Below are positions 8,963 to 18,789 of a stretch of DNA of 64,000 nucleotides, piece after piece. The position numbers were made by a program, and so were the translations under genes. Each line of letters starts with the position of its first letter. Positions within the stretch are counted from its first letter, which is position 1. Source of the DNA: Neptunomonas japonica DSM 18939 (GTDB lineage: Bacteria > Pseudomonadota > Gammaproteobacteria > Pseudomonadales > Balneatricaceae); contig NZ_AUGR01000024.1 in NCBI RefSeq assembly GCF_000422765.1, forward strand, positions 1 to 64,000, given 5' to 3'. The notes beneath the pieces are model-generated. The model ran no database searches and had not been told where the DNA came from. It saw only the letters and a list, made by a program, of their open reading frames with translations.

Positions 8963-9313
8963 ATGAACGCTAAGAAAAAAGCTCGTATTCGTCGCTCACT
9001 GCGTGCTCGCCTGAAAATGCGTGAACTTGGTGCTGCGCGATTGTGTGTTAACCGCACACCACGTCACATTTATGCTCAGCTAATTTCTGCTGATGGCGGC
9101 CAGGTTCTGGCTTCTGCATCAACAGTTGAGCAAGCGCTACGCGCAGGTAGTACTGGTAACGCCGATGCTGCTGTAAAAGTTGGCGCTTTGATTGCAGAGC
9201 GCGCTAAAGAAGCAGGTATCACTAAGGTTGCTTTTGACCGTTCGGGATTTAAATTCCACGGTCGTATTAAAGCGCTAGCTGACGCAGCCCGTGAAGGCGG
9301 CCTGGAATTCTAA
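8963..9313 (+). CDS. rplR: Ribosomal protein L18 (uL18)
   Basis: L18 binds 5S rRNA in the central protuberance. The 116 residues begin [21 protein letters not shown], a strongly basic RNA-binding tail. They include the conserved [24 protein letters not shown]-terminal segment, quoted in part as [18 protein letters not shown]. Confidence 0.98.
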   Translation: MNAKKKARIRRSLRARLKMRELGAARLCVNRTPRHIYAQLISADGGQVLASASTVEQALRAGSTGNADAAVKVGALIAERAKEAGITKVAFDRSGFKFHGRIKALADAAREGGLEF

Positions 9314-9324
9314 AGGGGTCGATG

Positions 9325-9825
9325 ATGTCAAATCACGAACAAAAAGATGGTGATCTACAGGAAAAGCTAGTTCAAGTAAATCGCGTAGCCAAGGTAGTTA
9401 AAGGCGGACGTATTTTTGCTTTTACAGCACTAACTGTAGTTGGTGATGGTAAAGGGCGTGTTGGTTTCGGCCGAGGTAAAGCCCGTGAAGTGCCTGTTGC
9501 AATTCAAAAAGCAATGGAAGCAGCCCGTCGCAACATGATCCGTGTTGAGCTTAATGGAGATACTTTGCAGTATCCTATTAAAGCGCGTCACGGTGCTTCA
9601 AAAGTATATATGCAGCCAGCCTCTCAGGGTACTGGTGTAATTGCCGGTGGTGCTATGCGTTCCGTTTTGGAAATCGCTGGTGTGCACAACGTATTGGCTA
9701 AATGCTACGGATCTACAAATCCTATCAACGTAGTACGTGCAACATTTAAAGGATTGCAGCAAATGCGCTCTCCTGAAGATATTGCCGCTAAACGTGGTAA
9801 GTCTGTAGAAGAGATTCTGGGGTAG
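9325..9825 (+). CDS. rpsE: Ribosomal protein S5 (uS5)
   Basis: S5 contributes to decoding accuracy and to the mRNA entry site. The 166-residue product has the dsRNA-binding-like N-domain ([18 protein letters not shown], with the spectinomycin-resistance loop region VKGGR) and the C-domain with [18 protein letters not shown] 9325 is preferred to ATG 9322 on spacing from AAAGGGG and on the family start; the difference is one residue. Confidence 0.98.
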   Translation: MSNHEQKDGDLQEKLVQVNRVAKVVKGGRIFAFTALTVVGDGKGRVGFGRGKAREVPVAIQKAMEAARRNMIRVELNGDTLQYPIKARHGASKVYMQPASQGTGVIAGGAMRSVLEIAGVHNVLAKCYGSTNPINVVRATFKGLQQMRSPEDIAAKRGKSVEEILG

Positions 9826-9831
9826 ACTATT

Positions 9832-10014
9832 ATGGCTAATACTTTGAAAGTTAAACTGGTCCGCAGCCCAATTGGTATCCTACCTAAGCACAAATTATGT
9901 GTTAAAGGTCTTGGTTTGCGCCGTATCGGACATATCGTTGAGCTTGAAGATACTCCTTCAGTTCGCGGTATGATCAATAAAGTCCACTACATGGTTAGTG
10001 TAGTAGGCGAGTAA
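9832..10014 (+). CDS. rpmD: Ribosomal protein L30 (uL30)
   Basis: L30 is a small 50S protein of 60 residues. It starts [20 protein letters not shown], with the conserved [23 protein letters not shown] core in part visible as [18 protein letters not shown]. It lies 6 bases after rpsE and 14 before rplO. Confidence 0.97.
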   Translation: MANTLKVKLVRSPIGILPKHKLCVKGLGLRRIGHIVELEDTPSVRGMINKVHYMVSVVGE

Positions 10015-10028
10015 GAGGAGTTCGTCAT

Positions 10029-10463
10029 ATGCGTCTGAACACTCTCAGTCCAGCTGCTGGTTCTAAGCCTGCTCCAAAACGCGTCGGACGCGGTATTGGT
10101 TCTGGTTTAGGAAAAACTGGTGGTCGTGGTCACAAGGGTCAGAAGTCCCGCTCCGGTGGTTCTGTAAAACCGGGTTTTGAAGGCGGTCAGATGCCGTTGC
10201 AGCGTCGTCTGCCTAAGTTCGGCTTCACTTCACGGAAAGCACGTTTTGTTGCTGAAATTCGTTTGAACGAATTAAACGGCATCGAAGCGGAAGTAATCGA
10301 TCTGGCGGCATTGAAAGCTGCAGATATTATCTCTGAAGAGATAAAGTCTGCAAAAATCATCCTGTCAGGTGAGCTTAAGAAAGCAGTCAGCATTAAAGGT
10401 CTTCGTGTGACCAAAGGTGCTTTGGTTGCTATCGAAGCTGCTGGCGGCAAAGTCGAGGCGTAA
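10029..10463 (+). CDS. rplO: Ribosomal protein L15 (uL15)
   Basis: L15 is a late-assembly 50S protein. The 144 residues begin [22 protein letters not shown], with the glycine-rich [17 protein letters not shown] tail and the [17 protein letters not shown] signature. Its stop codon abuts the secY ATG with no spacer, so secY is probably translationally coupled. Confidence 0.98.
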   Translation: MRLNTLSPAAGSKPAPKRVGRGIGSGLGKTGGRGHKGQKSRSGGSVKPGFEGGQMPLQRRLPKFGFTSRKARFVAEIRLNELNGIEAEVIDLAALKAADIISEEIKSAKIILSGELKKAVSIKGLRVTKGALVAIEAAGGKVEA

Positions 10464-11792
10464 ATGGCTAAGAAAGGATCAATACCGGCAGGCAAGCAAA
10501 GTGGTTTAGGTGAGCTATGGTCTCGTCTGCGCTTTGTGTTGCTGGCTATCGTGGTTTATCGTATCGGTGCACACATTCCTGTGCCTGGTATTAACCCTGA
10601 TCGTCTGGCCGCACTGTTCGATCAAAATCAGGGGACGATTCTCAGCCTCTTTAATATGTTTTCGGGTGGTGCGTTGGAGCGTATGAGTATTCTTGCGCTC
10701 GGTATCATGCCGTATATCTCTGCATCTATTATTATGCAGTTGATGACGGTGGTGAGCCCGCAGCTCGAGCAGTTAAAGAAAGAAGGTGAGTCGGGTCGTC
10801 GTAAGATCAACCAATACACACGTTACGGTACTGTCGTACTGGCTACTGTCCAGTCGTTTGGTATGGCTGTAGGTCTAGCTAATCAAGGCGTTGCCTTCCT
10901 CGGAGGCCCAAGCTTCTACTTTGTTGCAGTAGTAACACTAGTAGCTGGCGCAGTTTTCTTGATGTGGTTAGGCGAGCAGGTTACTGAGCGCGGTATTGGT
11001 AATGGTATTTCGATTTTGATTTTCGCTGGTATTGTTGCTGGTTTACCGAGTGCTATCGGGCAGTCTTTTGAGTCTGCTCGACAGGGTGACCTTAACATTC
11101 TTGCATTACTGGCCATCGCTGTACTAGCGGTTGCTACCGTCGGATTTGTTGTATTTATGGAGCGCGGCCAACGCCGTATCACTATAAACTACGCAAAACG
11201 TCAGCAAGGGCGTCAGGTTTTCGCTGCTCAAACCAGCCATCTACCATTGAAAGTTAATATGGCAGGTGTTATTCCTCCGATCTTTGCGTCTAGTATTTTG
11301 CTGTTCCCTGCATCAGTTGGTCAGTGGTTTGGGCAAACTGAAGGAATGGAGTGGTTGGGCGATGTTGCATTGGCTCTTGGGCCAGGGCAGCCGCTGTACA
11401 TCATTCTGTTCGCAGTATGTATAGTGTTTTTCTGCTACTTTTACACGGCGATTATGTTTAATCCACGTGAAGTAGCAGACAACTTGAAGAAGTCAGGTGC
11501 TTTTATCCCGGGTATCCGCCCAGGAGAGCAATCGGCTCGTTACATTGACTCTGTGTTAGGTCGCCTTACTTTGTTTGGTGCGCTCTACATCACAGCGGTA
11601 TCTCTAATGCCTCAATTTTTGGTTGTTGCATGGAATGTACCTTTCTACTTCGGCGGAACATCTCTGCTGATCGTAGTGGTTGTTGTAATGGACTTTATGG
11701 CTCAGGTGCAGTCACATTTGATGTCTCACCAATACGAGTCCCTGATGAAAAAATCAAATCTCAAAGGTGGCGGCGCAGGCATGCTGCGTTGA
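10464..11792 (+). CDS. secY: Protein translocase channel subunit SecY
   Basis: SecY is the central pore of the SecYEG inner-membrane translocon used by SecA and by SRP/FtsY. The 442 residues contain ten predicted membrane segments. They carry the first SecY signature near residue 75 ([16 protein letters not shown]) and the second near residue 175 ([17 protein letters not shown]). The plug region follows TM1 ([18 protein letters not shown]). It lies directly after rplO and before rpmJ, the standard end of the spc operon. The length and start ([18 protein letters not shown]) are typical of gammaproteobacteria. Confidence 0.98.
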   Translation: MAKKGSIPAGKQSGLGELWSRLRFVLLAIVVYRIGAHIPVPGINPDRLAALFDQNQGTILSLFNMFSGGALERMSILALGIMPYISASIIMQLMTVVSPQLEQLKKEGESGRRKINQYTRYGTVVLATVQSFGMAVGLANQGVAFLGGPSFYFVAVVTLVAGAVFLMWLGEQVTERGIGNGISILIFAGIVAGLPSAIGQSFESARQGDLNILALLAIAVLAVATVGFVVFMERGQRRITINYAKRQQGRQVFAAQTSHLPLKVNMAGVIPPIFASSILLFPASVGQWFGQTEGMEWLGDVALALGPGQPLYIILFAVCIVFFCYFYTAIMFNPREVADNLKKSGAFIPGIRPGEQSARYIDSVLGRLTLFGALYITAVSLMPQFLVVAWNVPFYFGGTSLLIVVVVVMDFMAQVQSHLMSHQYESLMKKSNLKGGGAGMLR

Positions 11793-11808
11793 GCGCTAGG
11801 AGTGGATC

Positions 11809-11925
11809 ATGAAGGTGCGTGCATCTGTTAAAAAGATCTGTCGTAACTGCAAGATTGTACGTCGCAACGGTGCGGTTCGTGTTATCTGCAAGGTGGAACC
11901 TCGCCATAAGCAGCGTCAGGGTTAA
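11809..11925 (+). CDS. rpmJ: Ribosomal protein L36 (bL36), zinc-binding form
   Basis: This short gene encodes 38 residues, [20 protein letters not shown] followed by [18 protein letters not shown]. The zinc ligands are Cys11, Cys14, Cys27 and a His near residue 33, so this is the zinc-binding form. It sits 16 bases after secY with AGGAGTGG upstream. It closes the spc operon before the alpha-operon promoter. Confidence 0.96.
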   Translation: MKVRASVKKICRNCKIVRRNGAVRVICKVEPRHKQRQG

Positions 11926-11960
11926 TTATCACTGACAAAGGGAGTAGGAAGCGCGAGGTC

Positions 11961-11989
11961 TTGATTTAAAATTAATCAGGGCGTATAAT
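11961..11989 (+). promoter_or_regulatory. Sigma-70 promoter of the alpha operon
   Basis: TTGATT at 11961-11966, a 17-base spacer and a perfect TATAAT at 11984-11989 lie between rpmJ and rpsM. The expected transcript start near 11996 gives a leader of about 63 nt. Confidence 0.88.
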
Positions 11990-11997
11990 GTCGCGCT

Positions 11998-12041
11998 TTC
12001 TATGAACATATTTATAGAATTGTGCTCATGAGAGCACTTTT
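11998..12041 (+). other. Two stem-loops in the rpsM leader
   Basis: TTCTAT (11998-12003) pairs with ATAGAA (12014-12019), and GTGCTC (12022-12027) pairs with GAGCAC (12032-12037) followed by four T. The leader lies where E. coli carries the S4-binding alpha-operon pseudoknot. Whether S4 binds here cannot be told from sequence alone. Confidence 0.5.
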
Positions 12042-12058
12042 AAGATGGAGTAAGTTGA

Positions 12059-12415
12059 ATGGCTCGTATAGCTGGCGTCAATATTCCTGACAATAAGCAT
12101 GCGGTTATTTCTCTGACTTACATTTATGGGATTGGCCGTACGACTGCAAAAAAAATCTGTGAAGCTTCTGGTTTAACCGAAGCAACTAAGATTTCCGAGC
12201 TTAGCGAAGCGCAGCTCGATGTAGTTCGTGGTGAAGTTGGCAAGTTTACAGTTGAGGGTGACCTACGCCGTGAAGTATCTATGAGCATTAAACGCCTCAT
12301 GGATCTCGGTTGTTTCCGTGGTATTCGTCATCGTCGTAATCTGCCAGTTCGTGGGCAGCGTAGTAAGACCAACGCGCGTACGCGTAAAGGTCCACGTAAG
12401 CCGATCCGTAAATAA
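12059..12415 (+). CDS. rpsM: Ribosomal protein S13 (uS13)
   Basis: S13 forms intersubunit bridges from the 30S head. The 118 residues start [26 protein letters not shown] and end in the basic tail with [21 protein letters not shown]. First gene of the alpha operon; ATGGAGTAAGTTG precedes the ATG. Confidence 0.98.
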   Translation: MARIAGVNIPDNKHAVISLTYIYGIGRTTAKKICEASGLTEATKISELSEAQLDVVRGEVGKFTVEGDLRREVSMSIKRLMDLGCFRGIRHRRNLPVRGQRSKTNARTRKGPRKPIRK

Positions 12416-12440
12416 GTGTTAAGCGATAGGAATTTCCAAT

Positions 12441-12830
12441 ATGGCTAAGCCAGGTAATCGCACACGTAAGAAAGTTAAAAAGCAAGTAGTAGATGGGTTA
12501 GCTCACATCCACGCTTCTTTTAACAATACAATTATAACCATTACCGATCGCCAGGGTAATGCACTTTCATGGGCAACTTCAGGCGGCTCCGGCTTCCGCG
12601 GTTCTCGTAAAAGTACACCGTTCGCTGCGCAGGTTGCTGCAGAGCGTGCCGGCCAGGCTGCTTTGGATTATGGTTTGAAAAATCTTGACGTGTTTGTAAA
12701 AGGTCCTGGACCTGGTCGTGAATCGGCAGTTCGTGCGCTGAACGGTTGCGGCTACAAAATTACAAACATTACTGATGTCACGCCGATTCCACATAACGGC
12801 TGTCGTCCACCGAAAAAACGTCGCGTATAA
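12441..12830 (+). CDS. rpsK: Ribosomal protein S11 (uS11)
   Basis: S11 is a platform protein near the E site. The 129 residues carry [22 protein letters not shown] and the C-terminal [15 protein letters not shown] and [16 protein letters not shown] motifs. The Asn-Gly pair in PHNG is the site that forms isoaspartate in E. coli S11. Confidence 0.98.
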   Translation: MAKPGNRTRKKVKKQVVDGLAHIHASFNNTIITITDRQGNALSWATSGGSGFRGSRKSTPFAAQVAAERAGQAALDYGLKNLDVFVKGPGPGRESAVRALNGCGYKITNITDVTPIPHNGCRPPKKRRV

Positions 12831-12845
12831 ACTGGAGACGGTATA

Positions 12846-13466
12846 ATGGCAAGATATCTTGGGCCAAAGTGCAAGCTGTCACGCCGTGAAGGTACAGACC
12901 TGTTCTTGAAGAGTGGTGTCCGTGCACTGGATAGTAAGTGTAAAGCTGAAACTGTTCCTGGTGTACATGGTGCTCGTCGAGGTCGTCTGTCCGATTACGG
13001 TCTACAGCTTCGTGAAAAACAAAAAGTACGTCGTATTTATGGTGTACTGGAACGTCAGTTCCGTAATTACTACAAAGAAGCCGCTCGTCAGGCTGGTTCA
13101 ACAGGTGAAAACTTGTTGCAACTACTTGAAGGTCGTCTAGATAACGTAGTTTATCGTATGGGTTTTGGTTCTACACGCGCCGAAGCTCGTCAGGTCGTAT
13201 CACACCGCCAGATCACTATTAATGGTCAGGTTGTTAACATTGCATCTTTTAAAGTGCAAGCGGGTGATGTGGTCGCAGTTCGTGAAAAAGCTAAGAATCA
13301 GTTGCGTGTTAAAAGCGCGCTAGATCTAGCTTCGCAGCGTGCTCCAATTGAGTGGGTTTCAGTTGATGCTGGCAAAATGGAAGGCGTATTTAAAGCTATT
13401 CCTGAGCGTAGCGAATTGTCAGCTGACATCAATGAGCAGCTGATCGTTGAGCTGTACTCTAAGTAA
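12846..13466 (+). CDS. rpsD: Ribosomal protein S4 (uS4)
   Basis: S4 nucleates 30S assembly and in E. coli represses the alpha operon. The 206 residues contain the N-terminal [20 protein letters not shown] segment, the S4 RNA-binding domain ([15 protein letters not shown] then [14 protein letters not shown], about residues 95-160) and an acidic end ([12 protein letters not shown]). It lies directly before rpoA. Confidence 0.98.
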   Translation: MARYLGPKCKLSRREGTDLFLKSGVRALDSKCKAETVPGVHGARRGRLSDYGLQLREKQKVRRIYGVLERQFRNYYKEAARQAGSTGENLLQLLEGRLDNVVYRMGFGSTRAEARQVVSHRQITINGQVVNIASFKVQAGDVVAVREKAKNQLRVKSALDLASQRAPIEWVSVDAGKMEGVFKAIPERSELSADINEQLIVELYSK

Positions 13467-13492
13467 TTCATGAACTCTTGATTGGTGGAACT

Positions 13493-14497
13493 ATGCAGCG
13501 TTCTGTAAATGAGTTTCTGAGTCCTCGTCATATTGATGTCCAGGAAATCAGTAACACACGTGCTAAAGTGACATTGGAGCCGCTAGAACGCGGTTTCGGT
13601 CATACGTTGGGAAATGCGTTACGTCGTATCCTACTCTCTTCAATGCCTGGCTGTGCCATCACTGAAGTTGAGATTGACGGTGTCTTGCATGAATACAGCA
13701 CAATTGAAGGTGTGCAGGAGGATGTCATTGAGATCCTTCTTAACCTTAAAGGCGTTGCTATCACGCTACACAATGGCGAAGAAGCAACTCTGACATTGAG
13801 CAAATCAGGCTCAGGTGCTGTAACAGCTGGTGATATTCAGTTGAACCAGGATGCAGAGATTGCAAATCCCGACCACGTGATTGCTCACCTGAATTCAGGT
13901 GCGACTCTGAATATGCAGCTTAAGGTAACCAATGGACGTGGTTATGTGCCTGCTGACACTCGCACTAATGACGAAGATGAAACTCGTGCTATTGGTCGTC
14001 TCCAGTTGGATGCTTCTTATAGTCCGGTACGCCGTGTTTCTTATGTTGTCGAAAGTGCTCGTGTGGAGCAGCGTACTGACCTAGATAAGCTGGTTATTGA
14101 TATCGAGTCAAATGGTACGATTGATCCTGAAGAGTGCATTCGTCGTGCAGCTACAATCCTTCAGCATCAGTTGTCTGTTTTTGTTGATCTTGAAGATGCA
14201 GCTGATCAGGCGAAAGATGAGCCTGCAGAGCCGGAAGTTGATCCGATTCTGTTGCGCCCTGTCGATGATTTGGAATTGACGGTTCGTTCGGCCAACTGTC
14301 TGAAAGCAGAGCAGATTTACTATATTGGTGATCTGATCCAGCGAACAGAAGTTGAGCTGCTGAAAACCCCAAATCTAGGTAAGAAGTCGCTGACAGAGAT
14401 TAAAGATGTACTTGCTTCCAAAGGTCTTTCTTTGGGCATGCGTCTTGAAAACTGGCCTCCGGCTAGCCTGAAGAACGACGATAAAATCGCATCGTAA
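13493..14497 (+). CDS. rpoA: RNA polymerase alpha subunit
   Basis: Alpha dimerises to nucleate RNA polymerase and contacts UP elements and activators. The 334-residue product has the N-terminal assembly domain ([20 protein letters not shown], near residues 30-50) and, after an acidic linker rich in Glu and Asp (about 233-250), the C-terminal domain with [12 protein letters not shown] and [23 protein letters not shown] 13493 gives the family start MQRSVNEFL and has a GGTGGAA site; an in-frame extension to 13478 is not supported. It is slightly longer than the 329-residue E. coli protein. Confidence 0.98.
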   Translation: MQRSVNEFLSPRHIDVQEISNTRAKVTLEPLERGFGHTLGNALRRILLSSMPGCAITEVEIDGVLHEYSTIEGVQEDVIEILLNLKGVAITLHNGEEATLTLSKSGSGAVTAGDIQLNQDAEIANPDHVIAHLNSGATLNMQLKVTNGRGYVPADTRTNDEDETRAIGRLQLDASYSPVRRVSYVVESARVEQRTDLDKLVIDIESNGTIDPEECIRRAATILQHQLSVFVDLEDAADQAKDEPAEPEVDPILLRPVDDLELTVRSANCLKAEQIYYIGDLIQRTEVELLKTPNLGKKSLTEIKDVLASKGLSLGMRLENWPPASLKNDDKIAS

Positions 14498-14536
14498 GAT
14501 GCGGTTTTAACTGACCAAGTTGGTAAGGAATTTATA

Positions 14537-14926
14537 ATGCGTCATCGTAAATCTGGTCGCCATTTAAATCGTACCAGCTCGCACCGCAAAGCGATGTTCA
14601 AGAACATGGCATGCTCATTATTTGAGCATGAACTGATCAGAACAACTTTGCCAAAAGCGAAAGAACTTCGCCGCGTAGCTGAGCCACTGATTACTCTGGC
14701 GAAAGAAGATTCGGTTGCAAATCGCCGTTTGGCATTTGACCGTACTCGTAGTAAAGAAGCTGTTGGTAAGCTTTTCACTGACCTAGGACCTCGCTATGCG
14801 AACCGTCCAGGTGGCTATATCCGCATTTTGAAATGCGGTAACCGTCCAGGTGACTGTGCTCCTATGGCTTATGTTGAGCTAGTTGACCGTAAGGTGACTG
14901 GTGCAGCTGAAGAAGTTGAAGGTTAA
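14537..14926 (+). CDS. rplQ: Ribosomal protein L17 (bL17)
   Basis: L17 lies at the solvent side of the 50S near the exit site. Its 129 residues start [20 protein letters not shown], with the [18 protein letters not shown] signature and [16 protein letters not shown]. It is the last gene of the ribosomal cluster and is followed by a strong terminator. Confidence 0.98.
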   Translation: MRHRKSGRHLNRTSSHRKAMFKNMACSLFEHELIRTTLPKAKELRRVAEPLITLAKEDSVANRRLAFDRTRSKEAVGKLFTDLGPRYANRPGGYIRILKCGNRPGDCAPMAYVELVDRKVTGAAEEVEG

Positions 14927-14941
14927 TTAATTATCCTTCAT

Positions 14942-14970
14942 AAAAAAACCCGGCCTTGGCCGGGTTTTTT
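14942..14970 (+). terminator. Bidirectional terminator between rplQ and uvrA
   Basis: CCCGGCC (14949-14955) pairs with GGCCGGG (14958-14964), flanked by seven A on the left and six T on the right. It serves rplQ rightward and uvrA leftward, since uvrA ends at 14986. Confidence 0.95.
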
Positions 14971-14985
14971 ATGTCTGCTCTATTA

Positions 14986-17808
14986 TTATTTTAATAGAGG
15001 CTTCAAGAAGCGAGCGGTGTGTGAGTCTGAGTTGTTAGCAACATCTTCAGGTGTTCCTGTCGCGACAATCATTCCTCCATTTATTCCGCCTTCAGGGCCA
15101 AGATCTACAATCCAGTCAGCTGTTTTAACAACATCGAGATTGTGTTCAATTATTACTACTGTATTGCCGTGATCTCTCAACCTTGAGAGGACTGACATGA
15201 GTTGCTCTATATCGTGGAAATGTAATCCAGTAGTTGGTTCGTCAAGAATATACAGGGTTTGACCTGTGTCTCTTTTAGAGAGCTCTTTTGCAAGTTTTAC
15301 GCGCTGTGCCTCACCACCAGAGAGTGTTGTTGCTGCTTGTCCGAGGCGAATATAAGACAGGCCCACATCAATTAAAGTTTGTAAGCGCCGAGCGAGTGCA
15401 GGAATGGCATCGAAAAACTCTCTCGCATCTTCTACGGTTAGCTTGAGTATTGCGTCAATATTCTTGCCCTTGTATTCGATCTCGAGTGTTTCACGATTGT
15501 AGCGCTTGCCTTTACAAACATCGCATGGCACATAAATATCTGCCAAGAAGTGCATTTCTACTTTTATAACACCATCACCCTGACAGGCTTCGCAGCGTCC
15601 TCCTTTAACGTTAAAGCTGAAGCGTCCTGGTTTATAGCCGCGAGAGCGTGCTTCTTGTGTCCCAGCTAGTAGCTCTCTTATAGGTGTGAAAATTCCAGTA
15701 TAGGTGGCTGGGTTTGAGCGTGGTGTTCGGCCTATAGGGCTTTGGTCAATGTCGATAACCTTATCTAAGTGCTGCAGGCCGTTTATTGATTCATAAGGTG
15801 CCGCATCAAGCGTTGTTGCGTGATTGAGCTCAGTGGCAGCGAGTGGGTATAGCGTGTTGTTAATCAGTGTCGACTTTCCTGAGCCTGAAACACCAGTAAT
15901 ACATGTCATGAGTCCAAGTGGTATGTCGATGGTGACGTTTTGCAGGTTGTTACCTGTAGCGCCTGAAAGCGTTAGTGTTTTAGAGGTATCAAAGGGATGT
16001 CTTACTTCTGGAATGGCGATGCACTTTTTACCAGATAAATATTGTCCTGTCAGTGACGCACTATTATTAATAACCTCATCAGGTGTTCCATAAGCAACAA
16101 TCTCACCACCATGAACCCCGGCGCCAGGGCCTACGTCGACTACATAGTCAGCTAAGCGAATAGCGTCTTCGTCGTGCTCTACAACAATGACTGTGTTGCC
16201 AAGGTCGCGTAAATGAATCAGCGTTTGTAATAGACGTTCATTATCGCGTTGGTGCAAGCCGATAGAAGGCTCATCAAGGATATACATAACACCGACTAAA
16301 CCTGCTCCTATCTGGCTGGCAAGTCTAATGCGTTGTGCTTCACCGCCTGATAAGGTATCAGCTTTACGATCAAGAGATAGGTAATCGAGCCCAACATTGA
16401 CGAGAAAAGACAGACGAAGGCGAATTTCTTTGAGGATCTTGTCTGCAATCTCACCTTGTTTACCCGTCAGGTTGAGGTTCTCATAATACTCAAGACTAGC
16501 CCCAATAGGCATGGTAACCATCTCAGGAAGCGTATGCTGGTCTATATAGACGTGTCTAGCGTCTCTTCTTAAGCGGCTGCCATCACAAGAGGGGCAAGGT
16601 TGCATATTAAGATACTTGGCAAGGTCTTCTCTCACCATGTCAGATTCTGTTTCTTTGTAGCGGCGTTGTAAGTTGTTTAGTACACCTTCAAAGGGATGTG
16701 ATTTAGTAATCGTGTCCCCGCGGTCATTTAAATAGGTAAAAGGAACTTCTTCATTACCGGTTCCTTCGAGTATTAATGCCTGTTGTTCACTGGTGAGCTG
16801 CTCGAAAGGAGTATCAATATCAAAAGAGTAGTGATTAGCGACTGCTTTCAATTGTTGGAAATAGTAGAGAGTTCTTCTATCCCAACCACGAATAGCACCC
16901 TCTGAAAGCGTTAAGCTAGAGTCTTGAATGACTTTGTTCGGGTCGAAAAATTGCTTAACACCTAGACCATCACAGCTTGGGCATGCGCCGTGTGGGTTGT
17001 TAAACGAAAAGAGCCTAGGCTCGAGTTCCTGAATGCTATGTCCACACTCGGGGCAAGCAAAGCGAGAGGAGAATATAAGGTCAGGGGCCTCCCCATCCAT
17101 GTAGGCGATGCGAGCAATACCGTCTGTTAGGTTGAGTGCGGTTTCAAACGACTCTGCAAGGCGTATTTGCAGATCATCGCGAACTTTAAATCTATCAACC
17201 ACGGCTTCTATCGTGTGTTTTTTCTTTTTGTCTAATTCTGGAGCGCTGTCTAAATCAACAACAATGCCGTTAATTCTGGCGCGTACAAAACCCTGCTTTC
17301 TTAGGTCATGTAAGGTATGTAAATGCTCACCTTTACGGCCCTGAATAACGGGCGCTAGGAGCATTAGCTTACTACCTTCCTCTAAAGTCAGAACCTGATC
17401 AACCATTTGGCTGACAGTTTGTGCTGCCAGAGGTAGGTCATGGTCTGGGCAGCGTGGTTCGCCCGCTCTGGCAAATAACAGACGTAAGTAGTCATAGATC
17501 TCAGTAATTGTGCCGACAGTCGAGCGTGGGTTGTGTGATGTTGACTTTTGCTCGATGGAAATGGCCGGCGATAATCCTTCAATATGATCTACGTCTGGCT
17601 TTTCCATCATGGATAGAAATTGCCTGGCGTAAGTAGAGAGGGACTCAACATAACGTCTCTGGCCCTCTGCATATAACGTATCGAACGCCAGTGATGATTT
17701 TCCAGAACCGGAAAGGCCTGTTATCACCACAAGCTTATCGCGCGGGATATCCAGATCAATGTTTTTCAGGTTGTGGGTGCGTGCACCGCGAACCAGAATA
17801 GTGTCCAT
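14986..17808 (-). CDS. uvrA: Excinuclease ABC subunit UvrA
   Basis: UvrA is the damage-recognition ATPase of nucleotide excision repair and acts with UvrB. The 940 residues match the E. coli length. The first ABC module has GLSGSGKSS at residues 31-39; the second P-loop, GVSGSGKST, lies near residue 640. ABC signatures appear as [16 protein letters not shown] and [16 protein letters not shown]. Zinc modules are seen as CPECGHSIQ...CPSCDG and CEACQGDG...CDVCKG. It is transcribed divergently from ssb. I could not find a canonical CTGT-N8-ACAG LexA box in the 200-base shared gap. Confidence 0.98.
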   Translation of the reverse strand: MDTILVRGARTHNLKNIDLDIPRDKLVVITGLSGSGKSSLAFDTLYAEGQRRYVESLSTYARQFLSMMEKPDVDHIEGLSPAISIEQKSTSHNPRSTVGTITEIYDYLRLLFARAGEPRCPDHDLPLAAQTVSQMVDQVLTLEEGSKLMLLAPVIQGRKGEHLHTLHDLRKQGFVRARINGIVVDLDSAPELDKKKKHTIEAVVDRFKVRDDLQIRLAESFETALNLTDGIARIAYMDGEAPDLIFSSRFACPECGHSIQELEPRLFSFNNPHGACPSCDGLGVKQFFDPNKVIQDSSLTLSEGAIRGWDRRTLYYFQQLKAVANHYSFDIDTPFEQLTSEQQALILEGTGNEEVPFTYLNDRGDTITKSHPFEGVLNNLQRRYKETESDMVREDLAKYLNMQPCPSCDGSRLRRDARHVYIDQHTLPEMVTMPIGASLEYYENLNLTGKQGEIADKILKEIRLRLSFLVNVGLDYLSLDRKADTLSGGEAQRIRLASQIGAGLVGVMYILDEPSIGLHQRDNERLLQTLIHLRDLGNTVIVVEHDEDAIRLADYVVDVGPGAGVHGGEIVAYGTPDEVINNSASLTGQYLSGKKCIAIPEVRHPFDTSKTLTLSGATGNNLQNVTIDIPLGLMTCITGVSGSGKSTLINNTLYPLAATELNHATTLDAAPYESINGLQHLDKVIDIDQSPIGRTPRSNPATYTGIFTPIRELLAGTQEARSRGYKPGRFSFNVKGGRCEACQGDGVIKVEMHFLADIYVPCDVCKGKRYNRETLEIEYKGKNIDAILKLTVEDAREFFDAIPALARRLQTLIDVGLSYIRLGQAATTLSGGEAQRVKLAKELSKRDTGQTLYILDEPTTGLHFHDIEQLMSVLSRLRDHGNTVVIIEHNLDVVKTADWIVDLGPEGGINGGMIVATGTPEDVANNSDSHTARFLKPLLK

Positions 17809-17892
17809 GCTTACTCCAAGAGGAATACAAAAGAGATCGATTATAAAGTACAGAGGGGCGACAGTGCTATGTGTTCTGTTTCATATAAATGA

Positions 17893-17940
17893 ATATGTTC
17901 TATGTGGCGTGGTTCGTATAATTTTATATGTTCTCTGTGG
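17893..17940 (+). repeat. Direct repeats in the uvrA-ssb intergenic region
   Basis: ATATGTTCTATGTGG (17893-17907) and ATATGTTCTCTGTGG (17926-17940) match at 14 of 15 positions and start 33 bases apart, about three helical turns. A related fragment, ATGTGTTCTGT, begins near 17869. The second copy overlaps the position expected for the ssb -35 hexamer. Confidence 0.6.
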
Positions 17941-17963
17941 TATCCTTTGTAGAAATGTATAAT
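17935..17963 (+). promoter_or_regulatory. Likely ssb promoter
   Basis: A perfect TATAAT lies at 17958-17963, 17 bases after a weak -35 match CTGTGG (17935-17940). The transcript would start near 17970 and leave a leader of about 39 nt. The poor -35 overlapping a direct repeat suggests factor-dependent control, which is inference. Confidence 0.45.
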
Positions 17964-18008
17964 GGTTTCCCTCGTTTGTAGGGGCTGATTTATCTGACGG
18001 AGAGAAGC

Positions 18009-18560
18009 ATGGCACGTGGTGTAAATAAAGTAATATTGGTAGGTAATATGGGTGGTGATCCTGAAGTGCGTTACATGCCGTCAGGAAATGCTGTCACCAA
18101 TGTTACATTGGCCACCAGTGAATCTTGGAAAGATAAACAAACGGGGCAGAATCAGGAGCGTACTGAGTGGCACCGCGTTGTATTCTTTAACAAACTGGCA
18201 GAAATTGCTGGTGAGTACCTACGTAAAGGTTCGCAGGTTTATATCGAAGGCGCGTTGCGTACTCGTAAATGGCAGGATCAGAGCGGTGCAGACCGTTATA
18301 CAACCGAAATCGTTGCTAGTGAAATGCAGATGCTGGGCGGTCGTGCTAATAGCAATAACGATGCGGGTTACTCACAAGAACAAGAGTACAGCCAGGCACC
18401 AGCTCCGCAGCAGTCTCGCCCGCAGAGTGCTCCACAGCAGCAATCCCGTCCTCAGCAGAGTGCCCCGCCGCAGCAAAGGCCACAGCAGGCTCCTCAGCAG
18501 CAACCGCAAGCTGCACCGGCGCCTAACTTTGATGATTTTGACGATGATATTCCATTTTAG
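18009..18560 (+). CDS. ssb: Single-stranded DNA-binding protein
   Basis: SSB coats single-stranded DNA and recruits repair and replication proteins through its tail. The 183 residues comprise an OB-fold to about residue 112 ([19 protein letters not shown], then [20 protein letters not shown]), an unstructured linker of about 55 residues dominated by Gln, Pro, Ala and Ser, and the acidic protein-interaction tip [10 protein letters not shown] terminator follows. The divergent pairing with uvrA is the classic gammaproteobacterial arrangement. Confidence 0.98.
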   Translation: MARGVNKVILVGNMGGDPEVRYMPSGNAVTNVTLATSESWKDKQTGQNQERTEWHRVVFFNKLAEIAGEYLRKGSQVYIEGALRTRKWQDQSGADRYTTEIVASEMQMLGGRANSNNDAGYSQEQEYSQAPAPQQSRPQSAPQQQSRPQQSAPPQQRPQQAPQQQPQAAPAPNFDDFDDDIPF

Positions 18561-18607
18561 ACCCCGTTTCATGTAAAGTGTAACGCTTGGTGTGACCTGA
18601 AATCTTT

Positions 18608-18635
18608 AAAAACCCCGCAATAGCGGGGTTTTTTT
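18608..18635 (+). terminator. Rho-independent terminator after ssb
   Basis: CCCCGC (18613-18618) pairs with GCGGGG (18623-18628) around an AATA loop, preceded by five A and followed by seven T. Confidence 0.94.
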
Positions 18636-18789
18636 GTGTCGAAAGTCAGAGTTCTGTCTGTTAGCTGTTACAGTATTTTATGCAAAATGCGTGTTTGGGT
18701 GCTTTATTGGTCGCATATTATTGTTTTTGTTCATTTATATTAATTAGCATGTTAAAAATAAACTTTATTGGATTAGGTATTAGAAAAGC

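Noticed and set aside
17821-17900. CTGT/ACAG fragments as an SOS box near uvrA
   Set aside because: Orientation and spacing do not give CTGT-N8-ACAG; the ACAG...CTGT arrangement at 17861-17879 is inverted relative to the consensus.
18372-18572. Arginine/leucine-rich frame opposite the ssb linker
   Set aside because: It is the complement of the Gln/Pro/Ala repeats of SSB and has no independent support.
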